A DNA stretch of 64,000 bases from assembly GCA_041685355.1 (NCBI GenBank), contig JAWLFY010000001.1:72036-136035 (forward strand), read 5' to 3'. The notes under the pieces were generated by a model. The model was given only the letters and a program-made list of their open reading frames with translations, ran no database searches and was not told the DNA's origin. This DNA is from JAWLFY01 sp041685355. GTDB lineage: Bacteria > Planctomycetota > Planctomycetia > Pirellulales > Pirellulaceae. The translations under genes were made by a program, and so were the position numbers. This document shows positions 8,713 to 16,999 of this stretch, one piece after another. The stretch's first letter is position 1. Each line of letters begins with the position of its first letter.

Positions 8713-9255
8713 ATGACGAAGTCCTATCTCTTGTTGGTGCTATGTTTGCTGGTCGCCGGTATCGGTTGCAATCAGAACAAGTCGACGCCGGATCCCGATC
8801 AGAATCCGGGCGGCGGATCGGCGTCCGAGGTGCATGGCCACGATCACGCCCATGACGAGCCGACCGACCATCGCGTCGAAGGCCACGCCCACGGGGCCGG
8901 ACCCCACGACGGAACGATCGCCGATTGGGGCGGCGGCACGTACCACGTCGAATTCACCGTTGATCATGAGAAACGGCAAGCGACGGTGTATGTGTTCGGA
9001 AGCGATGAGAAGACGCCGACACCGATCGATGCCGAGTCGATCGAACTGAGCGTCACCGACCCGAACATGCAGGTGACCCTGCAAGCCGATCCGCAGGAGA
9101 CCGATCCGGAAGGGATGTCATCACGCTTCGTCGGTACCCACGAAAAACTGGGAGTCGTCCAGGAATATTCCGGAACGATCACCGGCGTCGTCGACGGGAC
9201 ACCCTATTCCGGCGACTTCAAAGAAGAATCGCACGCCGAACACGAGCAATTTTAA
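8713..9255 (+). CDS. His-rich lipoprotein of the metal-efflux operon
   Basis: A 180-residue protein with a lipoprotein signal (LLVLCLLVAGIGC, lipidated Cys at about 19). After it comes a low-complexity linker and a His cluster (VHGHDHAHDE, HRVEGHAHGAGPH), then a beta-rich domain: GPHDGTIADWGGGTYHVEF ... PTPIDAESIELSV. The ATG at 8713 is 11 bases after the pump stop and has GGAG about 7 bases upstream; a GTG three bases earlier is possible. It is probably a periplasmic metal-binding accessory of the pump. The GPHDG...YHVEF...PIDAES pattern recurs, diverged, inside the pump itself. Its TAA stop touches the 3' end of the tRNA-Pro gene. Confidence 0.85.
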   Translation: MTKSYLLLVLCLLVAGIGCNQNKSTPDPDQNPGGGSASEVHGHDHAHDEPTDHRVEGHAHGAGPHDGTIADWGGGTYHVEFTVDHEKRQATVYVFGSDEKTPTPIDAESIELSVTDPNMQVTLQADPQETDPEGMSSRFVGTHEKLGVVQEYSGTITGVVDGTPYSGDFKEESHAEHEQF

Positions 9256-9330
9256 TCGGGCCGACAGGACTTGAACCTGCGACCTCCACCACCCCAAGGT
9301 GGCGCGCTAGCCAGACTGCGCTACGGCCCG
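9256..9330 (-). tRNA. tRNA-Pro (anticodon GGG)
   Basis: The minus strand folds as a cloverleaf. The acceptor CGGGCCG pairs with CGGCCCG followed by discriminator A. The D stem is GCGC/GCGC, the anticodon stem CCACC/GGTGG encloses loop TTGGGGT (anticodon GGG), and the T loop is GGTTCAAGTCC. CCA is not encoded. The 3' end directly abuts the stop codon of the His-rich lipoprotein, and base composition changes here, so this tRNA may be an integration boundary. Confidence 0.95.
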
Positions 9331-9611
9331 AGGAGGGGAGACTGCGATCGCAAACTCCCGCTCTGGTCGACATCGTAGTGCACCCGCCCCGGGGTCGCTA
9401 GCCCGGTTCCGGGTGGTGATCACGGGGCGGATCTTTCACGGGTGGGGCACCGGTGGTTCGGCGGGTCAGCCGGTTCGGCGGACCGATCGCGATGTTCGCG
9501 TCGTCCCCGGCCCCCGATGGGCGTTGACGCGGCGGGCGAGCGGGGCGATCGTCTGGACCGGAGTGGGTGGTGGTGCGCGATCGGATTCTCATGACGAGGT
9601 GGCTTGGCGCG

Positions 9612-10595
9612 ATGGCGGAAACGACTGGCGAGGAAACGACCGGAGAGGGGACGAGGGTGGCGTTCGCGGATCGGATGGCGGCGGCGGTGACCCGGACCGG
9701 GTCGGCGACGTGTGTCGGCTTGGATCCGCGGTCGGATCAACTCCCCGAGCCGATCCGCCGCGAGATCTCGACGGGACATCCCGACAGCGTGGCGGCGGGC
9801 TACACCCGGTTTTGTCTCGAAATCCTTGATGCCGTCGATGATCTGGTCCCGTGCGTGAAACCGCAGGCCGCGTTTTTCGAACAGCTCGGCCCCGCCGGAA
9901 GCGTCGCTTTGGCGGAGGTGATCCGGGGGGCGGTGTCGCGGGGGTTGTTGGTCATCCTGGACGGGAAACGGAACGACATCGGAAGCACCGCGGTGGCCTA
10001 TGCCGGCGGGTATTTGGGGCGGGGCGATCGCAGCCCGTGGGGCGCCGATTCGCTGACCGTCAGCCCGTACCTGGGACGGGACAGTTTGCAGCCGTTCGTC
10101 GACACCTGCGGCGAACGCGACGCCGGGATCTTCGTGTTGGTCAAAACGTCGAACCCGGGCGGAGGAGACCTTCAAGATCTTCGGTCGGGGGAACCGTCGA
10201 CGACGGCCTTGGCGATCTACCGGCACGTCGCCGCGTGGGTCAACGAGGCCAACGAGGGACGCCTTGGGGAGTCGGGCTACGGACCGGTCGGGGCGGTCGT
10301 CGGGGCGACCTATCCGCAGCAGCTCGCCGAGCTTCGCGATGCGATGCCCCACAGCTGGATCTTGGTCCCCGGATTCGGCGCCCAGGGTGGTGGCGTCGAG
10401 GACGTGCGGGCAGGGTTCGATTCGCGGGGCCTCGGGGCGATCGTGAACAATTCGCGGCACCTGATCTTTGCCCACCGGCGGCCGGAATTTGCCGATCGGT
10501 TTGGCGAGGCGCGTTGGCAGGACGCCGTCCGGGAAGCGACGGTCGAAATGAACCAGTTGCTCGCGCCGGTCGTTCGCCCCGGATCGCGAGCGTGA
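9612..10595 (+). CDS. pyrF: Orotidine 5'-phosphate decarboxylase
   Basis: It converts OMP to UMP, the last step of de novo pyrimidine synthesis, in the cytoplasm. The sequence has CVGLDPR near residue 34, VKPQAAFFEQLG near 85, the catalytic motif LDGKRNDIGSTA near 125 (Lys and Asp of the active site), VKTSNPG, and a late phosphate-binding stretch LVPGFGAQGGG. This is the longer group of OMP decarboxylases (about 270-320 residues), and 327 residues fits. The start is uncertain: ATG 9612 is nearest the conserved FADRMAAAV start, while ATG 9591 would add seven residues. The 280 bases between it and the tRNA hold no other gene. It stands alone, without other pyr genes. Confidence 0.93.
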   Translation: MAETTGEETTGEGTRVAFADRMAAAVTRTGSATCVGLDPRSDQLPEPIRREISTGHPDSVAAGYTRFCLEILDAVDDLVPCVKPQAAFFEQLGPAGSVALAEVIRGAVSRGLLVILDGKRNDIGSTAVAYAGGYLGRGDRSPWGADSLTVSPYLGRDSLQPFVDTCGERDAGIFVLVKTSNPGGGDLQDLRSGEPSTTALAIYRHVAAWVNEANEGRLGESGYGPVGAVVGATYPQQLAELRDAMPHSWILVPGFGAQGGGVEDVRAGFDSRGLGAIVNNSRHLIFAHRRPEFADRFGEARWQDAVREATVEMNQLLAPVVRPGSRA

Positions 10596-10784
10596 GCGGC
10601 CCACCGGCCGCCGGAACTTCCCGCCGTCGGTGGCGACGAGAGGGGGGGAGGCGTGGCCTGACCTTGACGCTTCACGGCCGATTGACCGACAAGACCGGCT
10701 CGGTTTCCCGGGCGCGAGGACGGACCGCGATCGCGAACCCCGATGCGTCCGTGGACGCCGATGTGATCCCCTGACCGATGACGG

Positions 10785-11882
10785 ATGAACTCCGAACGCC
10801 GCCCCCCGCGACTGTCGTTATTCGCCGCATTCGCCATGATCTGTTGCGGGTGCGTCGCGGTGTTCGGCTGCGCCCCGTTCCGATCGCACGACAACGTCAC
10901 GCGGCACGTCGATCCCCCGCGGCACTTGGCGGAAGCGCAGCGGCGGACGCGTGAGGGAGTCGTGGCGGTGCGAGCCGGGGATCTGGACGGGGCGGCCCAA
11001 GCGTTCGACGCGGCGATCCGGTCCGACCCGACTTTCGGCCGGGCCCACAACAATCGGGGGCTGGTTCACCTGCATCGCGACGAAATCGATCTGGCGATCG
11101 ACTCTTTCGAACGGGCGATGGAGTTCCTGCCGGGCGACCCACGGGTGATCTACAACCTGGCGGTGGCACTCGAGTCGGCGGGGAAACGGCACGACGCGGC
11201 CGACCTGTATCGACGGGCGGCCGAATCCGAGCCCACGAACCCGGTTTACCTCGCCAGCCTCGTGCGGGTCCGCGCCCGGCTCGGTGACGAAAGCCCGGCG
11301 TCCCGCGAGCAGCCGGCGATTCGCGACCAACTGGAGAAGCTGCTCGTGATCGAGACGCGGCCGCGGTGGCGGCGATGGGCGGAAGAACAGCTCGCGTGGT
11401 CCCCCGCACCGGGGTCCGTGCGTGTTCCGGGTACCAGCGACGATGGCCGTGACGTCGAAACGATCGTCTCGGAAAGCGAAAGCCGTGGCGGCATGGCGAG
11501 GGCGGCCAGCAAGGCAAACACCGGGGGGGAGGCATACGCGGGGGTCCAAGTCATCGAACTGGCGCCGCGGGGGGAAATGCTCGAGCCGATGGTGCGTGAC
11601 TCGCTTCCTGAGTTGATCCCCGATCGGATCCTTGACCGGGGCGTCGTGCCGGCGGTGGCGTTCGGTCCCCGGGCTGCGACCCCGCCCCCTTACGTGGCCC
11701 GCTTCGATGCGGCCGGCCCGGAAGAGACGCCAGGCATCATGATCCCGGCATCGAATGTTGAAGGGACGGCGGGTTCAAGCACGGGGGCGGCACCAACGCA
11801 AAACCCACCCCGGTTTCGGATCCCCGAGACGATCGGACGGCTCCACTTCGAAACGGATCGATCGGCCCCTGCGATTCGATAG
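10785..11882 (+). CDS. TPR-repeat lipoprotein
   Basis: A 365-residue protein with a lipobox (CVAVFGC, Cys about 29). At least three tetratricopeptide repeats follow between about residues 50 and 160 (AQAFDAAIRSDPTFGRAHNN; AIDSFERAMEFLPGDPRVIY; AADLYRRAAESEPTNPVYLA). Residues about 180 to the end are low complexity, rich in Pro, Ala, Arg and Gly. TPRs bind partner proteins, so it is probably an envelope scaffold; no partner is evident. A 17-base segment at the 3' end is duplicated and the stop codon falls between the copies (repeat at 11864-11898). Confidence 0.8.
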   Translation: MNSERRPPRLSLFAAFAMICCGCVAVFGCAPFRSHDNVTRHVDPPRHLAEAQRRTREGVVAVRAGDLDGAAQAFDAAIRSDPTFGRAHNNRGLVHLHRDEIDLAIDSFERAMEFLPGDPRVIYNLAVALESAGKRHDAADLYRRAAESEPTNPVYLASLVRVRARLGDESPASREQPAIRDQLEKLLVIETRPRWRRWAEEQLAWSPAPGSVRVPGTSDDGRDVETIVSESESRGGMARAASKANTGGEAYAGVQVIELAPRGEMLEPMVRDSLPELIPDRILDRGVVPAVAFGPRAATPPPYVARFDAAGPEETPGIMIPASNVEGTAGSSTGAAPTQNPPRFRIPETIGRLHFETDRSAPAIR

Positions 11883-11898
11883 GCCCCTGCGATTCGAT
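11864..11898. repeat. Two direct copies of a 17-bp unit at a gene end
   Basis: GGCCCCTGCGATTCGAT occurs at 11864-11880 and again at 11882-11898, one base apart. The first copy codes for the last residues of the TPR lipoprotein and the second lies after its stop codon. Confidence 0.9.
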
Positions 11899-12042
11899 CG
11901 GGGCCACCGAAATGCCTCGTCTGCTCTCGAGATTTCTGGCGCGAGACGCGATCACGGCCGGCCGGCAGATTGCGTTCGACGCACCCGTTCGTTTTAATTC
12001 GGGAAAGGTTTCCCCCGTATCGCCCCGTTCTCTGAGCATTTG

Positions 12043-13506
12043 ATGCAGCTTCCGATCTTATCCGGCACCCCATCCGAGGGACGTGGGCCAGGTCCGATTG
12101 CGGGGGCCGAGGCGTCAACGGAGGGCGGGGGACGCGGTCGTTACGCGGTCATCAGCTTGGGGTGTCCCAAAAACTTGGTCGACACCGAGCAGATGCTGGG
12201 CCGCTTGGATCAGGACGGCTACCGGATGGTCGACACGGTCGACGGGGCTGATTTCGTGGTCGTCAACACGTGCGGATTTATCGACGCGGCCCGGGACGAA
12301 TCGCTCGGGGCGATCGACGAAATGTTGGCGTTGAAACGGGAGGGGAAGCTTCGAGGCGTCGTCGTGACGGGGTGCCTGGCCGAGCGGCAGCGGGAGAGTC
12401 TGCTCGACGCCCGGCCCGACATCGACGCGTTGGTCGGCGTGTTCGGCCGCAACGACATCGTTTCGGTCGCCGACCGGCTGCAGGCGGGCCTGAACGAGCA
12501 GCGGACGTTATTCCGCCCGGCGGCGGTGCGACCGCTGAGCGACGCGGTGCGGGCAGCCGTCACCCCGCGGCACTTCGCCTACCTCAAGATCAGCGAGGGG
12601 TGTGACCGGCTCTGTACGTTTTGTGCGATCCCCAAGATGCGGGGCAAACATTACAGCAAGCCGATCGAACAGGTGGTCGACGAAGCGAAACGGTTGGGGG
12701 ATAGCGGCGTCCGCGAAATCGTCGTCGTCGCCCAAGACACGACATATTACGGCAAGGACCTTTACGGCGAGCCGCGACTGACGGAACTGCTTACCGAACT
12801 TGAGCGGATCGAATCGGTCGACTGGATTCGGCTGATGTACTTCTATCCGATGTACATCGACGACGCGTTGATCGACGTGCTCGCCGGCAGCCGGCGGATC
12901 TTGCCTTACATCGATATGCCGCTGCAACACGCCAGTGACCGGATGTTGCGACGGATGGCTCGGAAGACGACGCGCGCGTCTCAGGAGCAGATTTTGGGGC
13001 GGCTTCGCGAGCGGATCGACGGGCTGGTGATGCGGACGACGATGATCACGGGGTTTCCGGGGGAAACCGACGAGGACTTCGCCGAGCTCGCCGACTTTGT
13101 CGAGGCCCAGCGTTTCGATCACATGGGGGTGTTTACGTATTCGGTGGAGGAAGGGACACCGGCGGCACGGCTTGGCGATCGCGTCCCGGCGAAGGTCGCC
13201 CGGCGGCGGCACGACGCGTTGATGGAAATCCAACAAGCGTTCGCGTTCGAACGGGGGCAATCTCGGGTCGGGACGGCGGAAGACGTGATCATCGACGCCG
13301 AGGTTCCCGACCAGCCGGGGCTGTGGATCGGTCGCAGCCGTGGCGAGGCGCCCGACGTCGACGGGGTAATTTATATCTCGGGAGCCGACGAGGAGTCTCC
13401 GGTCGAGCTGGGGCAAATTCGGCGATGCGAGATTGTCGCCGCCGACGGCTATGATTTGATCGCGGCACCTCTCGATGCCCCCCCCGACGAGTGCCCCGAT
13501 GAATGA
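12043..13506 (+). CDS. rimO: Ribosomal protein S12 methylthiotransferase
   Basis: A radical-SAM enzyme that adds a methylthio group to an Asp of ribosomal protein S12. Domains in order: N-terminal UPF0004 domain (SLGCPKNLVDTEQMLG, NTCGFID, GCLAER: three cysteines for the auxiliary 4Fe-4S cluster), radical-SAM core with CDRLCTFCAIP (CxxxCxxC), and a C-terminal TRAM domain. The FYPMY and PLQHAS motifs separate RimO from MiaB. Length (487) is near the usual 440-490. ATG 12043 is preferred over the TTG just before it; neither has a clear ribosome site. Its last 8 bases overlap the next gene, so the two are likely co-transcribed. Confidence 0.95.
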   Translation: MQLPILSGTPSEGRGPGPIAGAEASTEGGGRGRYAVISLGCPKNLVDTEQMLGRLDQDGYRMVDTVDGADFVVVNTCGFIDAARDESLGAIDEMLALKREGKLRGVVVTGCLAERQRESLLDARPDIDALVGVFGRNDIVSVADRLQAGLNEQRTLFRPAAVRPLSDAVRAAVTPRHFAYLKISEGCDRLCTFCAIPKMRGKHYSKPIEQVVDEAKRLGDSGVREIVVVAQDTTYYGKDLYGEPRLTELLTELERIESVDWIRLMYFYPMYIDDALIDVLAGSRRILPYIDMPLQHASDRMLRRMARKTTRASQEQILGRLRERIDGLVMRTTMITGFPGETDEDFAELADFVEAQRFDHMGVFTYSVEEGTPAARLGDRVPAKVARRRHDALMEIQQAFAFERGQSRVGTAEDVIIDAEVPDQPGLWIGRSRGEAPDVDGVIYISGADEESPVELGQIRRCEIVAADGYDLIAAPLDAPPDECPDE

Positions 13507-14080
13507 CCAACCCTCGACATCGATTTACAACGTCCCCAACGCGTTAACCGCGACCCGTTTCGTGCTCGCCGTCGCCGTGATGGCCTTGATCCCGTTCCGC
13601 TATTTCGGGACCGCGTTGGCGGTGTTCGTCATTGCCGCGTCGACCGATTGGGTCGACGGGTATTGGGCGCGGAAGTACGGCCAAGTCACCAAGGTCGGGC
13701 GAATCTTTGACCCGTTCGTCGACAAGGTCATCATTTGCGGGGCGTTCATCGCGTTGGTCGAGGTCGACCGCTCGGGGGTGCATGCCTGGATGGCAACGGT
13801 GGTGGTCGCTCGCGAGTTATTGGTGACCAGCTTGCGGGGGATGGTCGAAGGTGGAGGCGGCGACTTTTCCGCGAGCCAGCTCGGCAAGTGGAAGATGGTG
13901 TTGCAGTGCGCCGCGGTGGTCGCCGTGCTGTGGAGCCTGATCGGCACCGCACCGCCCGCGTGGCTCGCCTGGACCGCCACGGCTCTCCTCTGGGCGGCGA
14001 TCGCGTTGACCGTGTACTCCGGCATCGATTACACCCGCGCCGCGGCCCGCATCATGCGCGGGCTCCCCGCGGCTTCCTGA
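13499..14080 (+). CDS. pgsA: CDP-alcohol phosphatidyltransferase (PgsA type)
   Basis: An integral membrane protein of 193 residues with four to five hydrophobic segments. The family signature DGx2ARx8Gx3Dx3D is complete: DGYWARKYGQVTKVGRIFD followed by PFVD. The likely reaction joins CDP-diacylglycerol to glycerol-3-phosphate to give phosphatidylglycerophosphate, based on N-terminal YNVPNALTATR, which is typical of PgsA; other alcohols cannot be excluded. ATG 13499 lies inside the end of rimO in another frame. An earlier in-frame start at 13475 would overlap more and lacks support. The CPBP protease gene follows 16 bases later. Confidence 0.88.
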   Translation: MNDQPSTSIYNVPNALTATRFVLAVAVMALIPFRYFGTALAVFVIAASTDWVDGYWARKYGQVTKVGRIFDPFVDKVIICGAFIALVEVDRSGVHAWMATVVVARELLVTSLRGMVEGGGGDFSASQLGKWKMVLQCAAVVAVLWSLIGTAPPAWLAWTATALLWAAIALTVYSGIDYTRAAARIMRGLPAAS

Positions 14081-14096
14081 AAGCGACGGTCGCTCC

Positions 14097-15044
14097 ATGA
14101 CGGATTGGCTCGGCGGGTTGGTGTCGATCGTCGTCTTCGCCGCCTACCCGGCGTGCCTCGTCGCGTGGTACCGAATTTGGTCGCGGCGGTCGGCCGAGGG
14201 GCGCCTGACCGAACCGCTCCTCCCCGCCGAACCGCGTCCGGTACCGTTTTGGACGTTGGCCGACGTGATCGTGATGGTCGGGCTGTTCCTGATCGCGACC
14301 GGCTTGGCGACCGGGCTCGGACAACGCCAAGGCTGGCTCCCGTCTGACCCGCCAGCGGCGGGTATCGAGTCGGCCGAAAACCGGGCGGCCGACGATTCCC
14401 GCGAGGAGGACGATTCCCGCGAGGAGAACGGGTCGCCGTATTCGTTCGCGGCGATCATCCTGCATTCGCTCACCAGCATGGCCGTCACCGTCGCGATGTT
14501 GGCGATCCTGATCCGCCGCCGACCCCGGGCGATGCACGAATTGGGCTTGGTGCCGCGCCGCGGCGACGTGCGATTGGGGGCGCTGGCGGCGTTGCTGATC
14601 TTGCCGCCGGTGACCGTCGTGATGCAGCTATCGACGTGGTGGATTCGCTACGAACACCCCGTCCTCGAACAGCTCCAATCGGCGCCCGGGTGGCCCGTCA
14701 TCGCGGCGCTGTTCGTTTCGTCGGTCATCATCGCCCCGCTGACGGAAGAGTTCGTGTTTCGCGGGCTGCTCCAGGGGGCGCTGCAGCGATTGGCTGACCC
14801 GGCCGAACCGGAGCGGACCGACTGGGTGCCCCGCGCCACGTGGCCGGTGGTGTTGACAAGTTTCTTGTTCGCGATGATGCACTACGGCCAAGGCCCCGCA
14901 CCGATTCCGCTATTTTTCCTCGCACTCGGTCTCGGCTATCTGTACCGACAAACCGGCAGCCTCATCCCGCCGCTGATCGTGCACATGATCCTCAACGGCG
15001 TCACCATGACCGTCACCATCAGTGAGCTGCTTCGCGAGGCGTGA
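14097..15044 (+). CDS. CPBP-family intramembrane metalloprotease (CAAX-type)
   Basis: A 315-residue polytopic membrane protein. The three family motifs are present: EEFVFRGLLQG (EExxxR) near residue 218, FLFAMMH near 262, and VHMILN near 300; their Glu and His residues form the metal site. In bacteria this family (Abi/CPBP) has varied or unknown substrates. A loop near residues 97-112 is a perfect duplication of DDSREE encoded by two 18-base copies. It begins 16 bases after pgsA and a hairpin with T-run follows 40 bases after the stop. Confidence 0.9.
   Translation: MTDWLGGLVSIVVFAAYPACLVAWYRIWSRRSAEGRLTEPLLPAEPRPVPFWTLADVIVMVGLFLIATGLATGLGQRQGWLPSDPPAAGIESAENRAADDSREEDDSREENGSPYSFAAIILHSLTSMAVTVAMLAILIRRRPRAMHELGLVPRRGDVRLGALAALLILPPVTVVMQLSTWWIRYEHPVLEQLQSAPGWPVIAALFVSSVIIAPLTEEFVFRGLLQGALQRLADPAEPERTDWVPRATWPVVLTSFLFAMMHYGQGPAPIPLFFLALGLGYLYRQTGSLIPPLIVHMILNGVTMTVTISELLREA
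14391..14426. repeat. 18-bp unit duplicated in frame (CPBP gene)
   Basis: GACGATTCCCGCGAGGAG occurs twice in tandem without a mismatch, encoding DDSREEDDSREE in a loop between membrane segments. It is one of many 18-base in-frame duplications in the window. Confidence 0.95.
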
Positions 15045-15085
15045 TCAGCAGCTCCCTTACTCGACCGTCAACATCGTTCACACCG

Positions 15086-15117
15086 TCCCCCGATGACGAA
15101 GCCGGGGGGCCCTTTTG
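15086..15117 (+). terminator. Possible intrinsic terminator after the CPBP gene
   Basis: CCCCCG and CGGGGG can pair around a 10-base loop, followed by GCCCTTTTGC. The T-run is short, so termination may be weak. The site lies between a plus-strand gene and the end of the minus-strand porin gene. Confidence 0.35.
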
Positions 15118-15148
15118 CAAGTCGTTCAGCTGAACCGGAATACGGGCA

Positions 15149-16612
15149 CTAGAAGTAGTAGCCGAAATTGATGTTGAAGCGTGTCTGCCAGTCCTCGCCC
15201 GGATTGGCGCCCAAACGGTTGCTGGTAAACGATCCCGGTGTCAATCCCGTCGTGTCGCCAAAGCCGTTCTCGTTGCCGACAAAGTCATTCCCGTCCGAAA
15301 ACGCGAGGTCAAGATAGACGTACCATTGGCGGCGTGCCACGGCGGTACCGATGACGATCAGGTGGCTGTCGTTGAACGCGGCTTCTTCCTTCGCGATGAC
15401 ACTGTACTCCGCGTAGGGAACGAGATAGTCGATCCAATCGATGTCCGGGGTTTCGAACGAACGGCTCAACGAGACGGCCGGAACCCAGGCCTCGGCGGCA
15501 ACGAGAGAGGGGAAATCGTAAGCCCCGAACTGAACAAGTTCCCCGCTCCCCAGCGGCTGCGCGGCATCGACATCATAGCGGTAAGAAGACAGCTGGGCCG
15601 CCAGCGTCCAGCGTTGCCATGTCTTCACCATGTGCACGGAACCGGCGAAGTGACTTCCGTCATCCTGCGGCCCGTTGCTGTCGAGCATTCCGTACTGCAC
15701 GGAACCGCCCAAGTCGACGCGAACGGCGTGGCCAAAACGGTAAACCAGTCGGCCGTTAAACTGGTTCCGCTCCCGGTATCCCCGTCCGCTCTCGTCGACG
15801 ACGTCGTACGAGTAACGCACACTATCCTTCGAAAAGTTGTTGCCCGTTCCGTTGCCTTCGTCGGTCAGGTAGTAGCCGAGGTCGAGGGTCCAGCCGCCGA
15901 AGGGCTTGGTGTACTTGAACCCCAGGTCCATATCGTCCGCGAGGCCGACGTAATAGTGCTGGTCAAAAAGCCAACTTTGGGAGACGCCGTAGGGGCCAGG
16001 GCCGAAGGGCACGCGGTTGATGCCCGCGCGGAACCGGCTCTCGTCCACGAAGTCATAACCGAGCCAAGCGGTGTGGACGAAGTGGAACGTGTCGCTGTTG
16101 CTGCCCTGGTAACCGGGATAGAAGCGATACTCGACTTTGCCGAGCAAGTTGTTCCGGCGGTAATCGAGGTCGACACGGAAGGTATCCAGGCTGAAGGAAC
16201 CGCCATCGCCGCGTGTCCCGCCGCCTCGTCTCTCCTCGTCGACGTAGTCACCGACCGTGTAGTTGGTGCGCATCGCTCCGCCGATTTCGAGCGTGCCGCC
16301 TAACACGTTTTCGAACCTGATCTTGGCGGATTCGGCGTCAACCTCTTGCTCAACCTTTTCCGCGACCGGGACCAGTTCCGGTGCGGCCGGCCCGCCCGGT
16401 TCACCCGGTGCGGCCGGTTCGCCCAGTTCACCCGGCGCGGCCGGTTCACCCGGCGCGGCTGGCTCGGCCGATGCGCCCGGTTCGGCTGGGGGCTGGAGCG
16501 ATCCCGCGGGGGTCTCGGCTTGCGCGGGGGTTGCCCTCCCCGAAACCGCGAACAGCGGGACCAGCAGCAGAAGCTGGGCATTTCGGCTCGGACGGCCTTT
16601 GCTCCGGTTCAT
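15149..16612 (-). CDS. Outer-membrane porin-like beta-barrel
   Basis: A 487-residue protein. The ATG at 16612 has a strong site (GGGAGGGAAA) upstream. There is a signal peptide (LLLLVPLFAVSGRATPAQA), then a Pro/Ala/Gly/Glu linker of repeated EPAAPGEP-like units (about residues 40-75), a short charged helix, and a barrel of alternating strands (TFRVDLDYRRNNLLGKVEYRF; last strand FNINFGYYF ending in Phe, as outer-membrane barrels do). It resembles phosphate-selective or carbohydrate-type porins in general layout, but I cannot name the substrate. It is convergent with the CPBP gene and divergent from the DUF1080 gene. Confidence 0.8.
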   Translation of the reverse strand: MNRSKGRPSRNAQLLLLVPLFAVSGRATPAQAETPAGSLQPPAEPGASAEPAAPGEPAAPGELGEPAAPGEPGGPAAPELVPVAEKVEQEVDAESAKIRFENVLGGTLEIGGAMRTNYTVGDYVDEERRGGGTRGDGGSFSLDTFRVDLDYRRNNLLGKVEYRFYPGYQGSNSDTFHFVHTAWLGYDFVDESRFRAGINRVPFGPGPYGVSQSWLFDQHYYVGLADDMDLGFKYTKPFGGWTLDLGYYLTDEGNGTGNNFSKDSVRYSYDVVDESGRGYRERNQFNGRLVYRFGHAVRVDLGGSVQYGMLDSNGPQDDGSHFAGSVHMVKTWQRWTLAAQLSSYRYDVDAAQPLGSGELVQFGAYDFPSLVAAEAWVPAVSLSRSFETPDIDWIDYLVPYAEYSVIAKEEAAFNDSHLIVIGTAVARRQWYVYLDLAFSDGNDFVGNENGFGDTTGLTPGSFTSNRLGANPGEDWQTRFNINFGYYF

Positions 16613-16999
16613 TTTCCCTCCCCCGATGGTTTTTCTCGGACGGTATGAAAATCCGGTCCCCGATGTAAAGGAATAAATCGGTCTCTTCTTCGTTTCTCCG
16701 TTCATTTTTGAGGCGACCGCGTTCCGGTGCGGCACATCGGGCAGGTTGATCCCGAGGGTGGAAGGGTCGCGGGCCCGCCCGTTTCGGAGGCCGAGGCGGG
16801 AAAGGTTCGACGACGGGAAAGTGCGACGAGTCGTGCCGAGCGGAAAGGGCGTCCTTTCGGTCTCGTCGCTGGAGGATCGGGGCGGTCGAGGCTATGCTGG
16901 GTGACGGTCGGTCGGGCCGGAGACGCTCGCGAGCCTGACCGGTCGATAGCCACCGATGTCCCCCCCACTTCTGTCCCACCTCAGAGTAGCGCCACCCCG
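16613..16999. other. Divergent intergenic region
   Basis: These 387 bases separate the porin and DUF1080 starts. The only clear element is the porin ribosome site at its left end. An open frame continues upstream of the DUF1080 start, but its residues are Arg/Gly/Pro rich with no signal sequence, so I do not count it as coding. No RNA gene or repeat is seen. Confidence 0.5.

Noticed and set aside
12508..13416. 302-codon minus-strand frame opposite rimO
   Set aside because: rimO is unambiguous on the plus strand; this is its shadow.
15326..16303. 325-codon plus-strand frame opposite the porin
   Set aside because: The porin strand has signal peptide, strong ribosome site and terminal Phe; the opposite frame has none of these.
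16727..16999. 91-residue N-terminal extension of the DUF1080 protein
   Set aside because: The extension precedes a good signal peptide, is Arg/Gly/Pro rich and would bury the signal inside the protein.
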